This document shows positions 33,384 to 44,700 of a stretch of DNA of 64,000 nucleotides, piece after piece (the first letter of the stretch is position 1; each line of letters begins with the position of its first letter). The stretch covers positions 62,001-126,000 of the forward strand of contig NZ_JAJEQE010000001.1 of the NCBI RefSeq assembly GCF_020687205.1, written 5' to 3'. The translations under genes were made by a program, and so were the position numbers. The DNA is from Hominisplanchenecus faecis. GTDB lineage: Bacteria; Bacillota; Clostridia; Lachnospirales; Lachnospiraceae. The notes under the pieces were generated by a model. It saw only the letters and a program-made list of their open reading frames with translations, made no database searches and was not told where the DNA came from.

Positions 33384-36300
33384 AATTCCACTTCTCCCTT
33401 CTTATGTGTCTTGGATTTCTCCGTTGTCTTATTCTGCTCCTGTGCTTTTGCCCTTGCCTGAAAATCTTTTAAAGACTGCAGCACAGATTTCTTCACTTCA
33501 CCTTTTGCTCTGCTTGCAGGTTCTGCCTTTTGTGGCTGGCTCCGATTTACAGATACCGGTTCCTGCTCTGCCCTTCTGTCTGCCGCAACCGCAGAAGGTT
33601 TCTGTCCACTTCCTATTACTGTTTCTGTCGTATATTCCGTTTCCTTTACCCTTCCATGCTTTTCATCCAGATACTTTTCCATGTCTGCGATTGCTTTCTG
33701 CACCAGAGGGCTTTCTTTATAGTGTGGAATCATATCTATCAGATCACGCCGTATCCGGTCTGCACTCATCAACTCATATTCTCCGGAATAATTTTCATCA
33801 CCATCTTGCAGATCAAATCCGATTCCTTTAATCCCATGCAGTCTCTCTGCTGGGATACTCTCATATATTTTAATGGCTTCTTCTAAAGTGAGGTTGTTAT
33901 GGTACTCTCCCATGACCGGAAACTCCATGCACTCTGCGACATAAAAACTGATCGTGGCTTCTGGCTGTTCCTGCTCCGGCTGTTTGTCAAAAATAGAAAA
34001 TCGCTCTGTATCTTCCAGACGGGAAAGTAAAGAACGGGCAGTTATAACATCGCTGTCTATATCGGATTCCTCGGATACCTCAAGCAGCCAGTCCTTGATA
34101 GTTTCTGTTTTCTTATTCAAAATATCCTCCGTGAGTTTTTCCACCTGTTCTTCTCTATTTTCAACTGTATCGTTATACTCATAGGTATCAACGTCATAGC
34201 TAAAATTATCCAGGTCCACAGCGAGCTTTTTAATCTCCTGCTGGTCAAGATATTTTTCGGATTCTTTTATATACTCTGCCAGAGTGATTCGCTCCTCTGC
34301 AATCGGGTTAATATCCACCTTAATTCCTGCCATCGCTATACCAGATTCATTTAAGGCATTGAAAAAGCTATCTTCTCGAATATCACCTTTATAGGAAAGA
34401 ACCACATCAAGGTCAGAATCTTCCCGGTAGAGGTCTTGTCTGCTTCTGGAACCATACACTCTTGCAGCAAGCAGCTCTACCTCCTGTTCCATTCCCATAT
34501 CTTCTAATACTGCCTGTGCATGATACAGGACACCTCTTTCAACTTCTGCCCTGCTCAAGCTATTTAATGCCAGTTCATTTCTTCCAATCTCAGAAGTCGC
34601 ACGAAGTTCCCCCTCCTGCAATAAATCCTTAGAGTGCTGGATCGTCATTTCTTCAAATTCTTTATAATCCACTTTGACACATTCCAGGTCATCCATTCTT
34701 TCACTTTTAAGGATTTCATAAGCAGCTTCCTGAATGGATGCGTCTGGATTATCGTAATCACCACTCTGGATTTCATGCAGATCAGAGTCATAAAAAATAA
34801 ACGAATATCCTTCTTCTGTTGCCTGTATGGTCAGATACCCTTTACTCCTGATAAACTGCATTGCGATTCCTTCATAGGTTTGCATTGCTTCTTCCCTGCG
34901 AAATCCTTCAAAAATACTTGCTGGGCAGTTTTTTTCTAATTGTATCCGCTGCATCTGTTCTTCCTGAACTTCTTCCACATCTGCCATCAGTTCTTCATAA
35001 TCCACTACTTTTGCGTCTTCCAATGAGTACCCTTTATCTTCCAAAATATCACTGGCAGCTTCATCTACATAAATTGTCGGATTGTCATAGATTCCTCCAT
35101 CATCCTCCTGATAATCTTCATTGTAAAATGTATAATCATAGCCATCTTCAGCAGTCTGGATTGTAAAGTATTGTTTTCCAATCTGATATGCAATCTGTAC
35201 CTCATTCCAGTCCAGCATATTTTCCATTTTATTTACCGCTTCATATATTTCCGGATTCAGCCACCCTCCGATCTGTTCATATGCATGGGTCAGCTGATCT
35301 ATTCCGTTTTCACATCGGATAAAATCCATGCTTTCCTGCATTGTTTCCGTATTCTGGATACCAAGCACTTTTTCCTGATGATTTGGCAGGCGTAAATATT
35401 CCTGCATCGCTTCATCCAGTGATTCATACCGGTTTACTTTTACTACACCCTCTGCATTTACATCTTCCATCACATAAAAATTATCAACGTAATGAATCTC
35501 TGGCATTTTCAACTTTATGCCTTCTGGCAGCTGCACCTCACTGACTGCATGGAAATTAAACCGGACATCCGTTCCAGATTCATTTTTTCCTGCCATCGTT
35601 TCTTCCCAGGTATCTTTCTGTACTGCCTGTATTTCTTCGATTGTAAGTGTCTGTCCACTCCGCAGGGTTACAACAGAATCTTTCGGGAATTCCGTCAAGT
35701 CATAAAGTGTTGTTCCATTTTCCTGCAAATATTCTGATACAGCTTCTAACGCTCCTGCATCAAACCCATTCCATAAATCCTCCGCTACAAGCTGTCCATT
35801 TTCTGCTACGATAATCCCTGCCACATCGGAGCCAAATTCATCATGTTCCATTAAGAAGAACTTCTCCCCCGCATATTCCTTTTCATCAACCGTATGCCAT
35901 GTCCCGTTATGTCCTTCTGCTTCATATCCTCTTGTCTCTGCCGTGATTGTCACTTCGTTTTCTCCTATCGCCTGTTCTATCCTCTGCATCCGGATCTCAG
36001 CTCTTGCCATGTCGATAAACCCATCTAAAACTGCCGGGTGGCTTTCGATCACATAATCCAGGTTCAGATTTCTACCCCGGCTGACATTTTCCGGGACTTC
36101 GATATGCTCCGCCCAGTCTTTGTTCTGTCTGGAAAATCTTCCATCATGGGAAAGTTCACGGATGGTATTTGCCATAACAAAATTCATACGTTCTTCCCCG
36201 AAGCGTTCCACGACTTCTTTTGCCGCATCCTGCTTTAAGTGCAGCCCGTCAAAATTCTCCCGGATGGCTTCTTCGATTGCTTTCTTACAGTCCAGGTTTA

Positions 36301-38740
36301 ACTTTCTGGAATCCAGATAAGCATCCACATCCCGTTCTCCCATTGCCTGTTCCAATGTTCCTTTATAAACTGGCGGATATGCCCTGACGGAATTATGTTC
36401 CAGCATGTTCATTCTCTGCTGGACAAACTCCGGAAGTTCCTGAAATCCAAAAGAATCTACATAATAGGCTGTGATCTCTGCACCCCTGTTTATCACGATC
36501 ACATCACTTACCGATAAGGAATGGCCACGGAAATCTTCCGGTCGGTCAATGTTAAAGCGTTCAAATATATTGTCTAACGTGATCGTTGGCATCCACGGTG
36601 CTGCATAAACCATCCTGTAATCCTTTCCGTCAATGGTATAGCCCAGACTCTTTGCGGATTCCATTCCCATAAACTGATAAGTATGCTCATCTCCGGTATC
36701 CATCTGATAAATGGCAAACCTTCTGCTTTCTCCATGCAGAAGAAGTGTCTCATCAATCTTTTCTGCACTCTGCTGTACCAGTGCTTCCTGTTTTGTAGCA
36801 GATATTTCTCTCTCTTTCTGCACTTCCCATTCTGTTTCTGTGATTCCAAAGATACCGTCATATCCAAGGATCTCACTTTCCGTCTCCACAAGCATCTGTT
36901 CTGCCCGTTGTGGATTCTCTGGATTTCCGTGTAAGATATAAATTTCTGCCCCTCCACGGTACAGTTCATATGCCCGGTCTTTCGTAAGCGGGAGCATATG
37001 GTCTAACTGAATTCCTGCCTCGTGCATTTCCGTAAAACCGATCATGCCATCCGGGAAATTGTCAATCTGTGCCTGTGTTTCATTCATAAGGCTTCTCGTA
37101 TATTCACTTCCCGGTCTGCGGATTGCGGTCATCATACGGTTCACCAGTCCAAGCACTTCGTCTTTGTCATCCATCTTATATGCAAAATTCACAATAAGAT
37201 TTCTCTGGGAATCTGTGAAATTTCCTGTATTTGCAGCTTCTGCCGTTTCAATCAGACGGTGAGCATACTGCATGGCTGTTTCTTCTACAATCTCCGGTTC
37301 TTTCACTGGGAAGTTTGCCCTTGCTGCCTGGATTACTTCATACACTAGCTTTGAACCGGCTTCATCGTAAGATTCCCTCATGTCCCATACCAGGTCATTC
37401 AGTCTTTCCACCCGTCCGGGGAAAGTTTCTGCATATTCATTTACAAATGCCTTTTCTTCTTCTGAAAAAATATTTCTTGGAAACTCTGCTTTATGCACCA
37501 ACATCTCTGCCTGCTCTTTCGGAGAAAGGTCAGAAAAATAAGTAACGCCTGTGTCAGCATCATATTCCACATCATAAAAATCAATCGGATAGTTCTCTCC
37601 GTGCCCACTGCTGTCATAGAGTGGTGTGACGGCAGCACCTTTTTCTTCCAGAAAACTTTCCAGTGGTTTCTCATTTTCCTCTATCTCACCACTTTCCAGA
37701 AGGCGGACGTATTCACCCACATTCTGTTCTAACTGTTCCCTGCTCATATTTTCGATCAGATCATAAGTAAACTCGGAACCCATGCTGCCCGAAAGATGCA
37801 GAATCAAATCTTCCTTATGGAAGGTATCCCGGATTGGTCTTTCCATTTCCAACTCGTACATCTGTGCCTCGATATTCTCAATGATCTCTGCCGATGTTTT
37901 TCGGATGGTATCCATAGATGCTTTCAACGCCTTCATATCCCTGCTCTCGCACCAGCTGGCGATATAGGTAAACGAATATTCTGAAGTATCCAGACCAAAA
38001 TGGTTGCAGACAATATAAGCAATACTTTCTGCTTCCACTTCCTTTGTTGTCTGGTCTTTTAAGACTCCTTCCGCATCCATTACTTCCCGGTCATGCAGCA
38101 ATGCGTGGCTCACCTCATGGACTCCGGTTTTCATCGTCTGTACATTACTCATATCTTCCTTTATCGCAATATATTTTTCTGTCTGGTGATAATAGCCTTT
38201 TGCATCCCCTTCCACATTCATCATACGGATCGGCACAGGAGAAATATTCTGCAATGCCTGCATGAACGTATCATAAAACTGTACACTTCCGGTAAGCTCC
38301 GGCACCTCCAGTTCTGCGATCGGTTCCCCCTCTGTCTGGCTGACATCAAACACTGTCGTTACACGGAATCTCGGTATCACCATCTCCACGATCTCTGTTT
38401 CCGGCTGTCCATCATCCCCGATCACAGGCTCTTTTGTTACCGGGTCGATCTTTTCAATCTCCTGTTTCTCCCGTATCGGTGCTGGTGCGATGATCTGGAT
38501 TCCTTTCTCTCCACGTTTTACATGACGGTTAAATTTCTTCTGCCATGCATGATACCCGGCCACCAGTGTTGCTTCCGGTTTCTGCATGGTGATCAGCAGC
38601 GTGTTATTAAAGCTGTAATTGTGGAACTTTGACATGGTATTCAGATATTCGGTATATCTCTCCGAAGTAAAGATTTCTTTTACTCCCTGCTCCAGCCGTT
38701 CCGATATTTCTTTTAACTGTTTTTCTATATTATTTGCCAT
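33380..38740 (-). CDS. Giant ArdC-like multidomain protein with embedded nucleotidyltransferase
   Basis: About 1786 residues. Residues 1-300: ArdC-N ssDNA-binding region (TMSKFHNYSFNNTLLI, WQKKFNRHVKRGEKGI) followed by a metalloprotease-like domain with HEVSHALLH (~210). Repeated middle domains include YodL-like segments (RGHSLSVSDVIVI; TAYYVDSFGFQELPEF) and several acidic repeats. Near residue 1430 lies a MNT-type nucleotidyltransferase motif, RVYGSRSRQDLYREDSDLDVV written here in part as GSRSRQ and DSDLD. The C-terminus is a basic/Gln-rich tail. ATG 38740 has GGAGGG upstream. ArdC proteins protect incoming single-stranded DNA in the recipient; whether this one is transferred is unknown. Confidence 0.82.
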   Translation of the reverse strand: MANNIEKQLKEISERLEQGVKEIFTSERYTEYLNTMSKFHNYSFNNTLLITMQKPEATLVAGYHAWQKKFNRHVKRGEKGIQIIAPAPIREKQEIEKIDPVTKEPVIGDDGQPETEIVEMVIPRFRVTTVFDVSQTEGEPIAELEVPELTGSVQFYDTFMQALQNISPVPIRMMNVEGDAKGYYHQTEKYIAIKEDMSNVQTMKTGVHEVSHALLHDREVMDAEGVLKDQTTKEVEAESIAYIVCNHFGLDTSEYSFTYIASWCESRDMKALKASMDTIRKTSAEIIENIEAQMYELEMERPIRDTFHKEDLILHLSGSMGSEFTYDLIENMSREQLEQNVGEYVRLLESGEIEENEKPLESFLEEKGAAVTPLYDSSGHGENYPIDFYDVEYDADTGVTYFSDLSPKEQAEMLVHKAEFPRNIFSEEEKAFVNEYAETFPGRVERLNDLVWDMRESYDEAGSKLVYEVIQAARANFPVKEPEIVEETAMQYAHRLIETAEAANTGNFTDSQRNLIVNFAYKMDDKDEVLGLVNRMMTAIRRPGSEYTRSLMNETQAQIDNFPDGMIGFTEMHEAGIQLDHMLPLTKDRAYELYRGGAEIYILHGNPENPQRAEQMLVETESEILGYDGIFGITETEWEVQKEREISATKQEALVQQSAEKIDETLLLHGESRRFAIYQMDTGDEHTYQFMGMESAKSLGYTIDGKDYRMVYAAPWMPTITLDNIFERFNIDRPEDFRGHSLSVSDVIVINRGAEITAYYVDSFGFQELPEFVQQRMNMLEHNSVRAYPPVYKGTLEQAMGERDVDAYLDSRKLNLDCKKAIEEAIRENFDGLHLKQDAAKEVVERFGEERMNFVMANTIRELSHDGRFSRQNKDWAEHIEVPENVSRGRNLNLDYVIESHPAVLDGFIDMARAEIRMQRIEQAIGENEVTITAETRGYEAEGHNGTWHTVDEKEYAGEKFFLMEHDEFGSDVAGIIVAENGQLVAEDLWNGFDAGALEAVSEYLQENGTTLYDLTEFPKDSVVTLRSGQTLTIEEIQAVQKDTWEETMAGKNESGTDVRFNFHAVSEVQLPEGIKLKMPEIHYVDNFYVMEDVNAEGVVKVNRYESLDEAMQEYLRLPNHQEKVLGIQNTETMQESMDFIRCENGIDQLTHAYEQIGGWLNPEIYEAVNKMENMLDWNEVQIAYQIGKQYFTIQTAEDGYDYTFYNEDYQEDDGGIYDNPTIYVDEAASDILEDKGYSLEDAKVVDYEELMADVEEVQEEQMQRIQLEKNCPASIFEGFRREEAMQTYEGIAMQFIRSKGYLTIQATEEGYSFIFYDSDLHEIQSGDYDNPDASIQEAAYEILKSERMDDLECVKVDYKEFEEMTIQHSKDLLQEGELRATSEIGRNELALNSLSRAEVERGVLYHAQAVLEDMGMEQEVELLAARVYGSRSRQDLYREDSDLDVVLSYKGDIREDSFFNALNESGIAMAGIKVDINPIAEERITLAEYIKESEKYLDQQEIKKLAVDLDNFSYDVDTYEYNDTVENREEQVEKLTEDILNKKTETIKDWLLEVSEESDIDSDVITARSLLSRLEDTERFSIFDKQPEQEQPEATISFYVAECMEFPVMGEYHNNLTLEEAIKIYESIPAERLHGIKGIGFDLQDGDENYSGEYELMSADRIRRDLIDMIPHYKESPLVQKAIADMEKYLDEKHGRVKETEYTTETVIGSGQKPSAVAADRRAEQEPVSVNRSQPQKAEPASRAKGEVKKSVLQSLKDFQARAKAQEQNKTTEKSKTHKKGEVEL

Positions 38741-38793
38741 AAACAAACCCTCCATTTTATGTCCCGCCAGAGAAAACTCTGACGGGACATCTT

Positions 38794-41700
38794 TTATAAC
38801 TCCTGTTCGTGTTTTTTCTTTGCAGCTTTCTGTGTAACGGTCGGTTCCGCTGTATTCTGCTGTGCCTTCTCCTGTTTTAAGCGTTCCAGAATAGACGGCT
38901 TATGGATTCTGTCTGCTGTTTCCGGAAGTTCTTTTTCTTCTACGGCATCCCTGCTGTCTGTGCTGCTTCCTTCTCTGCCAATATCCTCATCTGCCATAAT
39001 CGTCTCATTACCCTTTTCATCCATGTTCAGCAGGGCATTTAACTCGGATAATCGTTCCATCTTTTCATTCAGCTCTGCTTCTTTCGGGAATGGCTTCTTT
39101 ACCTCTTCCTGTGCAGTAGCAAGCTGCTGTTGTACAGTTTCCAATTTCTGCTCACTTTCCGTCAGCTTCCTGTCGATAGAAGAAAGGGTGTTATGGATAC
39201 GCTGCATATTTCCTACCGGGTCTTTTCCAATCTCCAGCTTATAAGAGCATTTTCCTTTGATCGTCAGTTCAAACGCATTGGAAAACATATTGTAGGAAGC
39301 AGATAACGTAAACCCATGATATTCCCCAACTTTTCCGCCGGTGCTGACGGTTTTTAACCCTGCACAGGCGGCAATCAACGCTTCGCCTGCTTCTTTCTTA
39401 TCTTCATAAAGAACATTCCCTACCGTCATGGCAAACGTGTCATTATCCTGTAAATCCACGCTTTTTACTACCTGCGAATCCACCTGCATCCCGGCAATCC
39501 GCTCTTTCAATGCACTGATCTGTACCGGGAAATTCTTTGCAATATCGGATTCCAGACGGTAAATCTGACTGGTATGGTTTGCCTTTAAGAGTTTCAGCTT
39601 ACTCACCTGCACATCCAGATCCATTTTTTCTTTAATGTACGGATTGCCTGTGGCAAGTGCCTTTATTTCCGCATAGGACAGTGCCGTATCATCCACATCT
39701 TCACAAGCCCTGACTGGTGATTTACTGGTCATGATCTGGCTGATGAACTTCTGCTTATTCTCCAAAATCTGCCACATATACGCATCAAAAGTGTTCTCCG
39801 TCACATACCGGAATATCTTTACTTTGTCATTCTGGTTTCCCTGTCTTAAAATACGTCCTTCCTGCTGTTCCAGATCAGACGGCTTCCACGGACAGTCAAG
39901 GTGATGGAGGGCAATGAGCCTGTCCTGTACGTTGGTACCAGCACCGAGTTTTGGAGTGGAACCCATAAGGATTCTCACCTGCCCGGCCCGTACCTTTGCA
40001 AACAAATCTGCTTTCTTTGTCTCCGTGTTGTATTCATGGATAAACGCAATCTCTTCTTTCGGGATTCCCCTGGCAACCAGTTTGTTTCGGACATCATCAT
40101 ATACATTGAAAGTCCCATCCCCTTTTGGAGTAGACAAGTCACAGAAGATCAGCTGTGTTGTCCGATCTGCTTTTCCCTCGTCCCATACCTGAAAAGCATT
40201 TTCCACACAGGTATTGACCTTGCTTTTTTCTGCATCCGGAAGGAGTTCATTTAATAGCCTCTGATCCAATGCACATTTTCTTCCGTCATTGGTAATCTTG
40301 AGCATGTTGTCCACCGTTGGATTCACAAGACCGGCTCTTACTTCTTCCGCACGTTCCGAAAAGGCACTGACCATTTCCTGCTGTTCTTCACTTGGTTTTA
40401 AGACTTCATTGATAAACTCTGCTTCCGGTACAGGAAGATTCAGCATATCCGATGTCTGAATATCCGCAGCTTCCTTAAAAATGGAGATCAGCTCTGGAAG
40501 ATTAAAAAAACGGGCAAACCGTGTTTTCGCACGATAGCCCGTTCCTTCCGGTGATAATTCGATTGCGGTTACTGTCTCCCCAAACGTTGCCGCCCAGGAA
40601 TCAAAGTGTCCCATACCCATACGCATGAGTGTGTCATACTGGAGATAACGCATGATAGTGTAAAGCTCGGTCATACTATTTGATACAGGAGTACCTGTAG
40701 CAAAGGTGATTCCTCTGCCGCCTGTCAGTTCATCCATATACCGGCATTTCATAAACATATCCGAACTTTTCTGTGCATCCGTCTGTGAGATACCCGCCAC
40801 ATTCCGCATTTTTGTATACAAAAAAAGGTTCTTAAAACTATGGCTCTCATCCACAAACAGCCGGTCTACACCCAACTGCTCAAAAGTTACCACATCATCC
40901 TTTCTGGTCTGGTCATTGAGTTTCTTCATCCTCGCCTGCAGACTCTTCTTTGTTTTTTCCAACTGCTTGATGGTATAATTCTGCCCTGCCTGATGTGCCG
41001 CTTCTTCAATGGAAAACGTAATATCTGCGATCTGATCTTCCAGCATGGCAATCTGCCGTTCTCTTGAAAGAGGGATTTTCTCAAACTGCGTATGGCCGAT
41101 GATCACGGCATCATAATCCCCTGTCGCAATACGGGAACAGAACCGTTTTCGGTTTGCCGGCTCAAAGTCTTTCTTCGTTGCCACCAGGATATTTGCTCCC
41201 GGATAGAGACGTAGGAAATCACTGCCCCACTGCTCGGTCAGATGGTTTGGCACAACATAAAGATTCTTTTGTGAGAGTCCCAGCCGTTTTGATTCCATAC
41301 CGGCTGCGATCATCTGGAACGTCTTTCCTGCTCCTACGCAATGAGCCAATAACGTATTATTTCCATACAGCACATGAGCCACTGCGTTTTTCTGATGCGG
41401 CATCAAGGTGATCTCCGGGTTCATGCCGACAAACTGAATATGGCTTCCATCATATTCCCGTGGACGGATGCTGTTAAATCGTTCATTATAAATTTTACAG
41501 AGATCTTCCCGTCGGTGCAGGTCTTTAAATATCCACTCCTTAAATTCCTCTTTGATCAGCTCCTGCTTCTGCTGTGCCAGCATCGTTTCCTTCCGATTTA
41601 ATTCCCGGTGTTCCCCATCGGCATCCTGTACCGTGTCATAAATCTTGGTATCTCTAAGGTTTAAGGCATCTTCCAAAAGGCGGTAGGCATTGGCTCTCTG

Positions 41701-44700
41701 TGTTCCATATGTGGAAGTAACAAGGGCATTTCCGTAGCTGTCCACATTTTTTCCCATAACATTCCACTGTCCGGTCACTTCGGCATACTGGACTTTGACC
41801 TTGCTCCCTACATAATATCTTGGTGTATGGAATGTTTCTGCCATGAACCGTGTAATGTAATCCTCGGAGATCCAGGTTGCCCCAAGTCTTGCTTCAATCT
41901 CTGATGCATCCAGATCTTTTGGCTGTACCTGCTCCAAATACTGCACATTCACCTGATATTCCGGGTGATCTTCTGCAAACTGTTTTGCGATCTGCAGTTT
42001 CTCCCTCACATTTCCAGAAAGATATTCATCCGACGGCTCCCATTTTTCACTGATCGGATTCTTAAAGATCACCCCTGCCAGTTCTTCGGTAAGCTCTGCT
42101 TCTGTTTTCCCGGAAAGCTGTGCCATATAGGAAAGTTCAACACCTGCCCTCTCACCAATGGAAACAGCAAGTGCTTCACTGGCAGTATCCACAGAAGTCA
42201 CCGTTTCTGCCCGGCGGATCGTCCTTTTGGTAAAAATATCCGCTTTCCGTTTCAGTTCTCCCTTATCATCCAGAAATTCCAGAGAAGTCAAAAGACAATA
42301 GCTGCTGTCCTGACTAAATGCCCGCTTATTGGCATTGCTGCTGATAAGACCATATTTTGCTGTAAAGGTATCGTATTCTTCATTGAGTTTTCCCTGCAGC
42401 TTTGTGATCTGTTCATCGCTTCCCTCTTCCATCTGGCACTGGATCAGTTCATTCGTAATATCACGAATCTTCACCATCCCTTTGACACGTTCCGCTGTCA
42501 TTGCCGGAAGCTCCATGCGGTTCATCACAGAGTTTTCCCGGTAATAAACTTCATCATCTACCACAGTAAAACTAAAATTCTTTACCTCCGGGTCTGCCGG
42601 GATAGAGACAACCTCCTCCTCCAGCTCTGTATCCGAAAGTTCCAGTTCCGTGATCGTACCATGGATATTCCTAATCGCTTCTTTTAACTGTTCTTCTAAG
42701 GTAATGCCTTCTTTTGGTTTTACGGTCACTTCCTGCTTTCCGTACTGGGTACTTTCTGTAGTAAAATCACCAAGCACCATTTCCGGATGCTCTGCAAAAT
42801 AAGCATTAACCGAATAGCCTTCCGGTATTTCCTTTAGATTTAACCATTCCGGTTCCTCAATGGATGCCCTGTCCCTTTTCTGGAAAAACAAAATATCAGA
42901 AACAACACTGGTATTGGCATTTCTCTGAAACGCATTATTCGGTAATCGGATAGCTCCAAGCAGTTCTGCCCGGTTTGCGATATACTGTCTCACTGCCGGA
43001 TTCTGCTTATCCAGCGTTCCACTGGAAGTTACCACAGCAACTACGCCGCCCGGACGGATCAGATCAAGGGATTTTGCAATAAAATAATCATGGATCATAA
43101 AATGCTGCCGGTCATATCTTCGGTCACTGACCTGATACGCTCCAAACGGAACATTGCCTATCACACAGTCGAAAAAGCTGTCCGGATAACTGGTTTCCTC
43201 AAATCCCTGCACGGCAATCTTATTTTTCTGGTAAAGCTGTTTTGCGATCCTTCCCGAAACCGGGTCGAGTTCTACACCGTACATATTGGCTTTGCTCATA
43301 CTCTCAGGGATTAGTCCCATAAAGTTACCGACACCACAGGACGGTTCCAAAATATTTCCCTGTTTCAGTCCCATATTTTCCAGTACTTCATACATACTTC
43401 GGATCACGGTTGGGGACGTATAAAAAGCATTTAAGGTCGATGCCCTTGCTGCACTGTATTCTTCTGGTGATAAGGTATTCTTTAACTCCAGATACTCATT
43501 CGCCCAGCTGCTGTTATTTTCCTCAAATGCCTGTGGGATACCACCCCAGCCAACATAACGGGATAAGATTTCCTGTTCTTCGGGTGTTGCCAGACGTTCT
43601 TCTTTCTCCAAAGTCTGTAACAAATGGATGGCTTCCATATTTGCCTTATACTTTGCCTTCGGACCGCCTGCCCCAAGGTCATTATCCTGAATCCGAAAAT
43701 TATGCGGTTCTGTTACAATCTTTTCTACTTCCGGTTTTAAATATGGCTGGAATTCTCCCTCATATCCAAACAGTTCATTTTCTCCGGGAATATAATTGCG
43801 TCCGGTTTCCAGACACCGGAACACATCGGCAGTCGGTGCATTGCTGACTGCATAAAAATCATCATACGAATACTTTGGGAAATCTTCTGTATGGTAGGTT
43901 GATAAATGCAGTTCTGTATTGGAACGGGTCTGTGCAACCAGATCTTTTCCTTCTATTCCTTCCGGCAATACCCCTACTGCTTCAAAATGATACCCCTGAT
44001 ACTCAAAAACACCTTCATCCCAGGACTCCGCCAATTCTTCTGCTGTTTTAGCTGTTACCTCTTCTTCTGGTTCTTTCTGTTCCTGTCCCTCAGAAGTTTC
44101 TATTATTTCCTGCTCCTGACTCTCTGAAATAGATTCTTCAGCAGTAACCTCTTCCTCTTCTATTTCCTCTACATCTGACATATCTACTACGGTCGGTTCT
44201 GTCACTGCCTTCGTATCTAAGAAATCAAACATGGTCATCTGGTGCCCGGATGGTTCCACAAAAGACGGTTCTGCTTCCAGTGTCGGGAAAATCGTATAGG
44301 TTCCTTCTGCATACTGGTGAAGTTCTGAAAGAAGTTCTGTTTTCTGCTGGTAGTTTGTCCCATATGCCTCAAAATCTAATGGCAGAACTGCCAATGCTGC
44401 ATCCATCTTCTGTAACAGTTCTTCTGCCTGCTCTGGATTCTCTAAAACTGCCACCATTTCTTTTCCTGGTTTTTCCCAGAAGAAATCATCCGTAAATGGT
44501 CTGTCTATCTCTTCCGGAAGACGGTCATAAAAGCGGAGTACCTTGTTTGCCATCTGTTCCCGTTCATATTCCGACATACGAGCATAATCTTCTGCCTGCA
44601 GGAACTGGTCATTCTTTATCAGATAAGCTACTCTATTTGCAACTTTATTCCAAGATAATAAAACTGATGTATATGGATTTCCATAAGCACCTCTTGCAAG

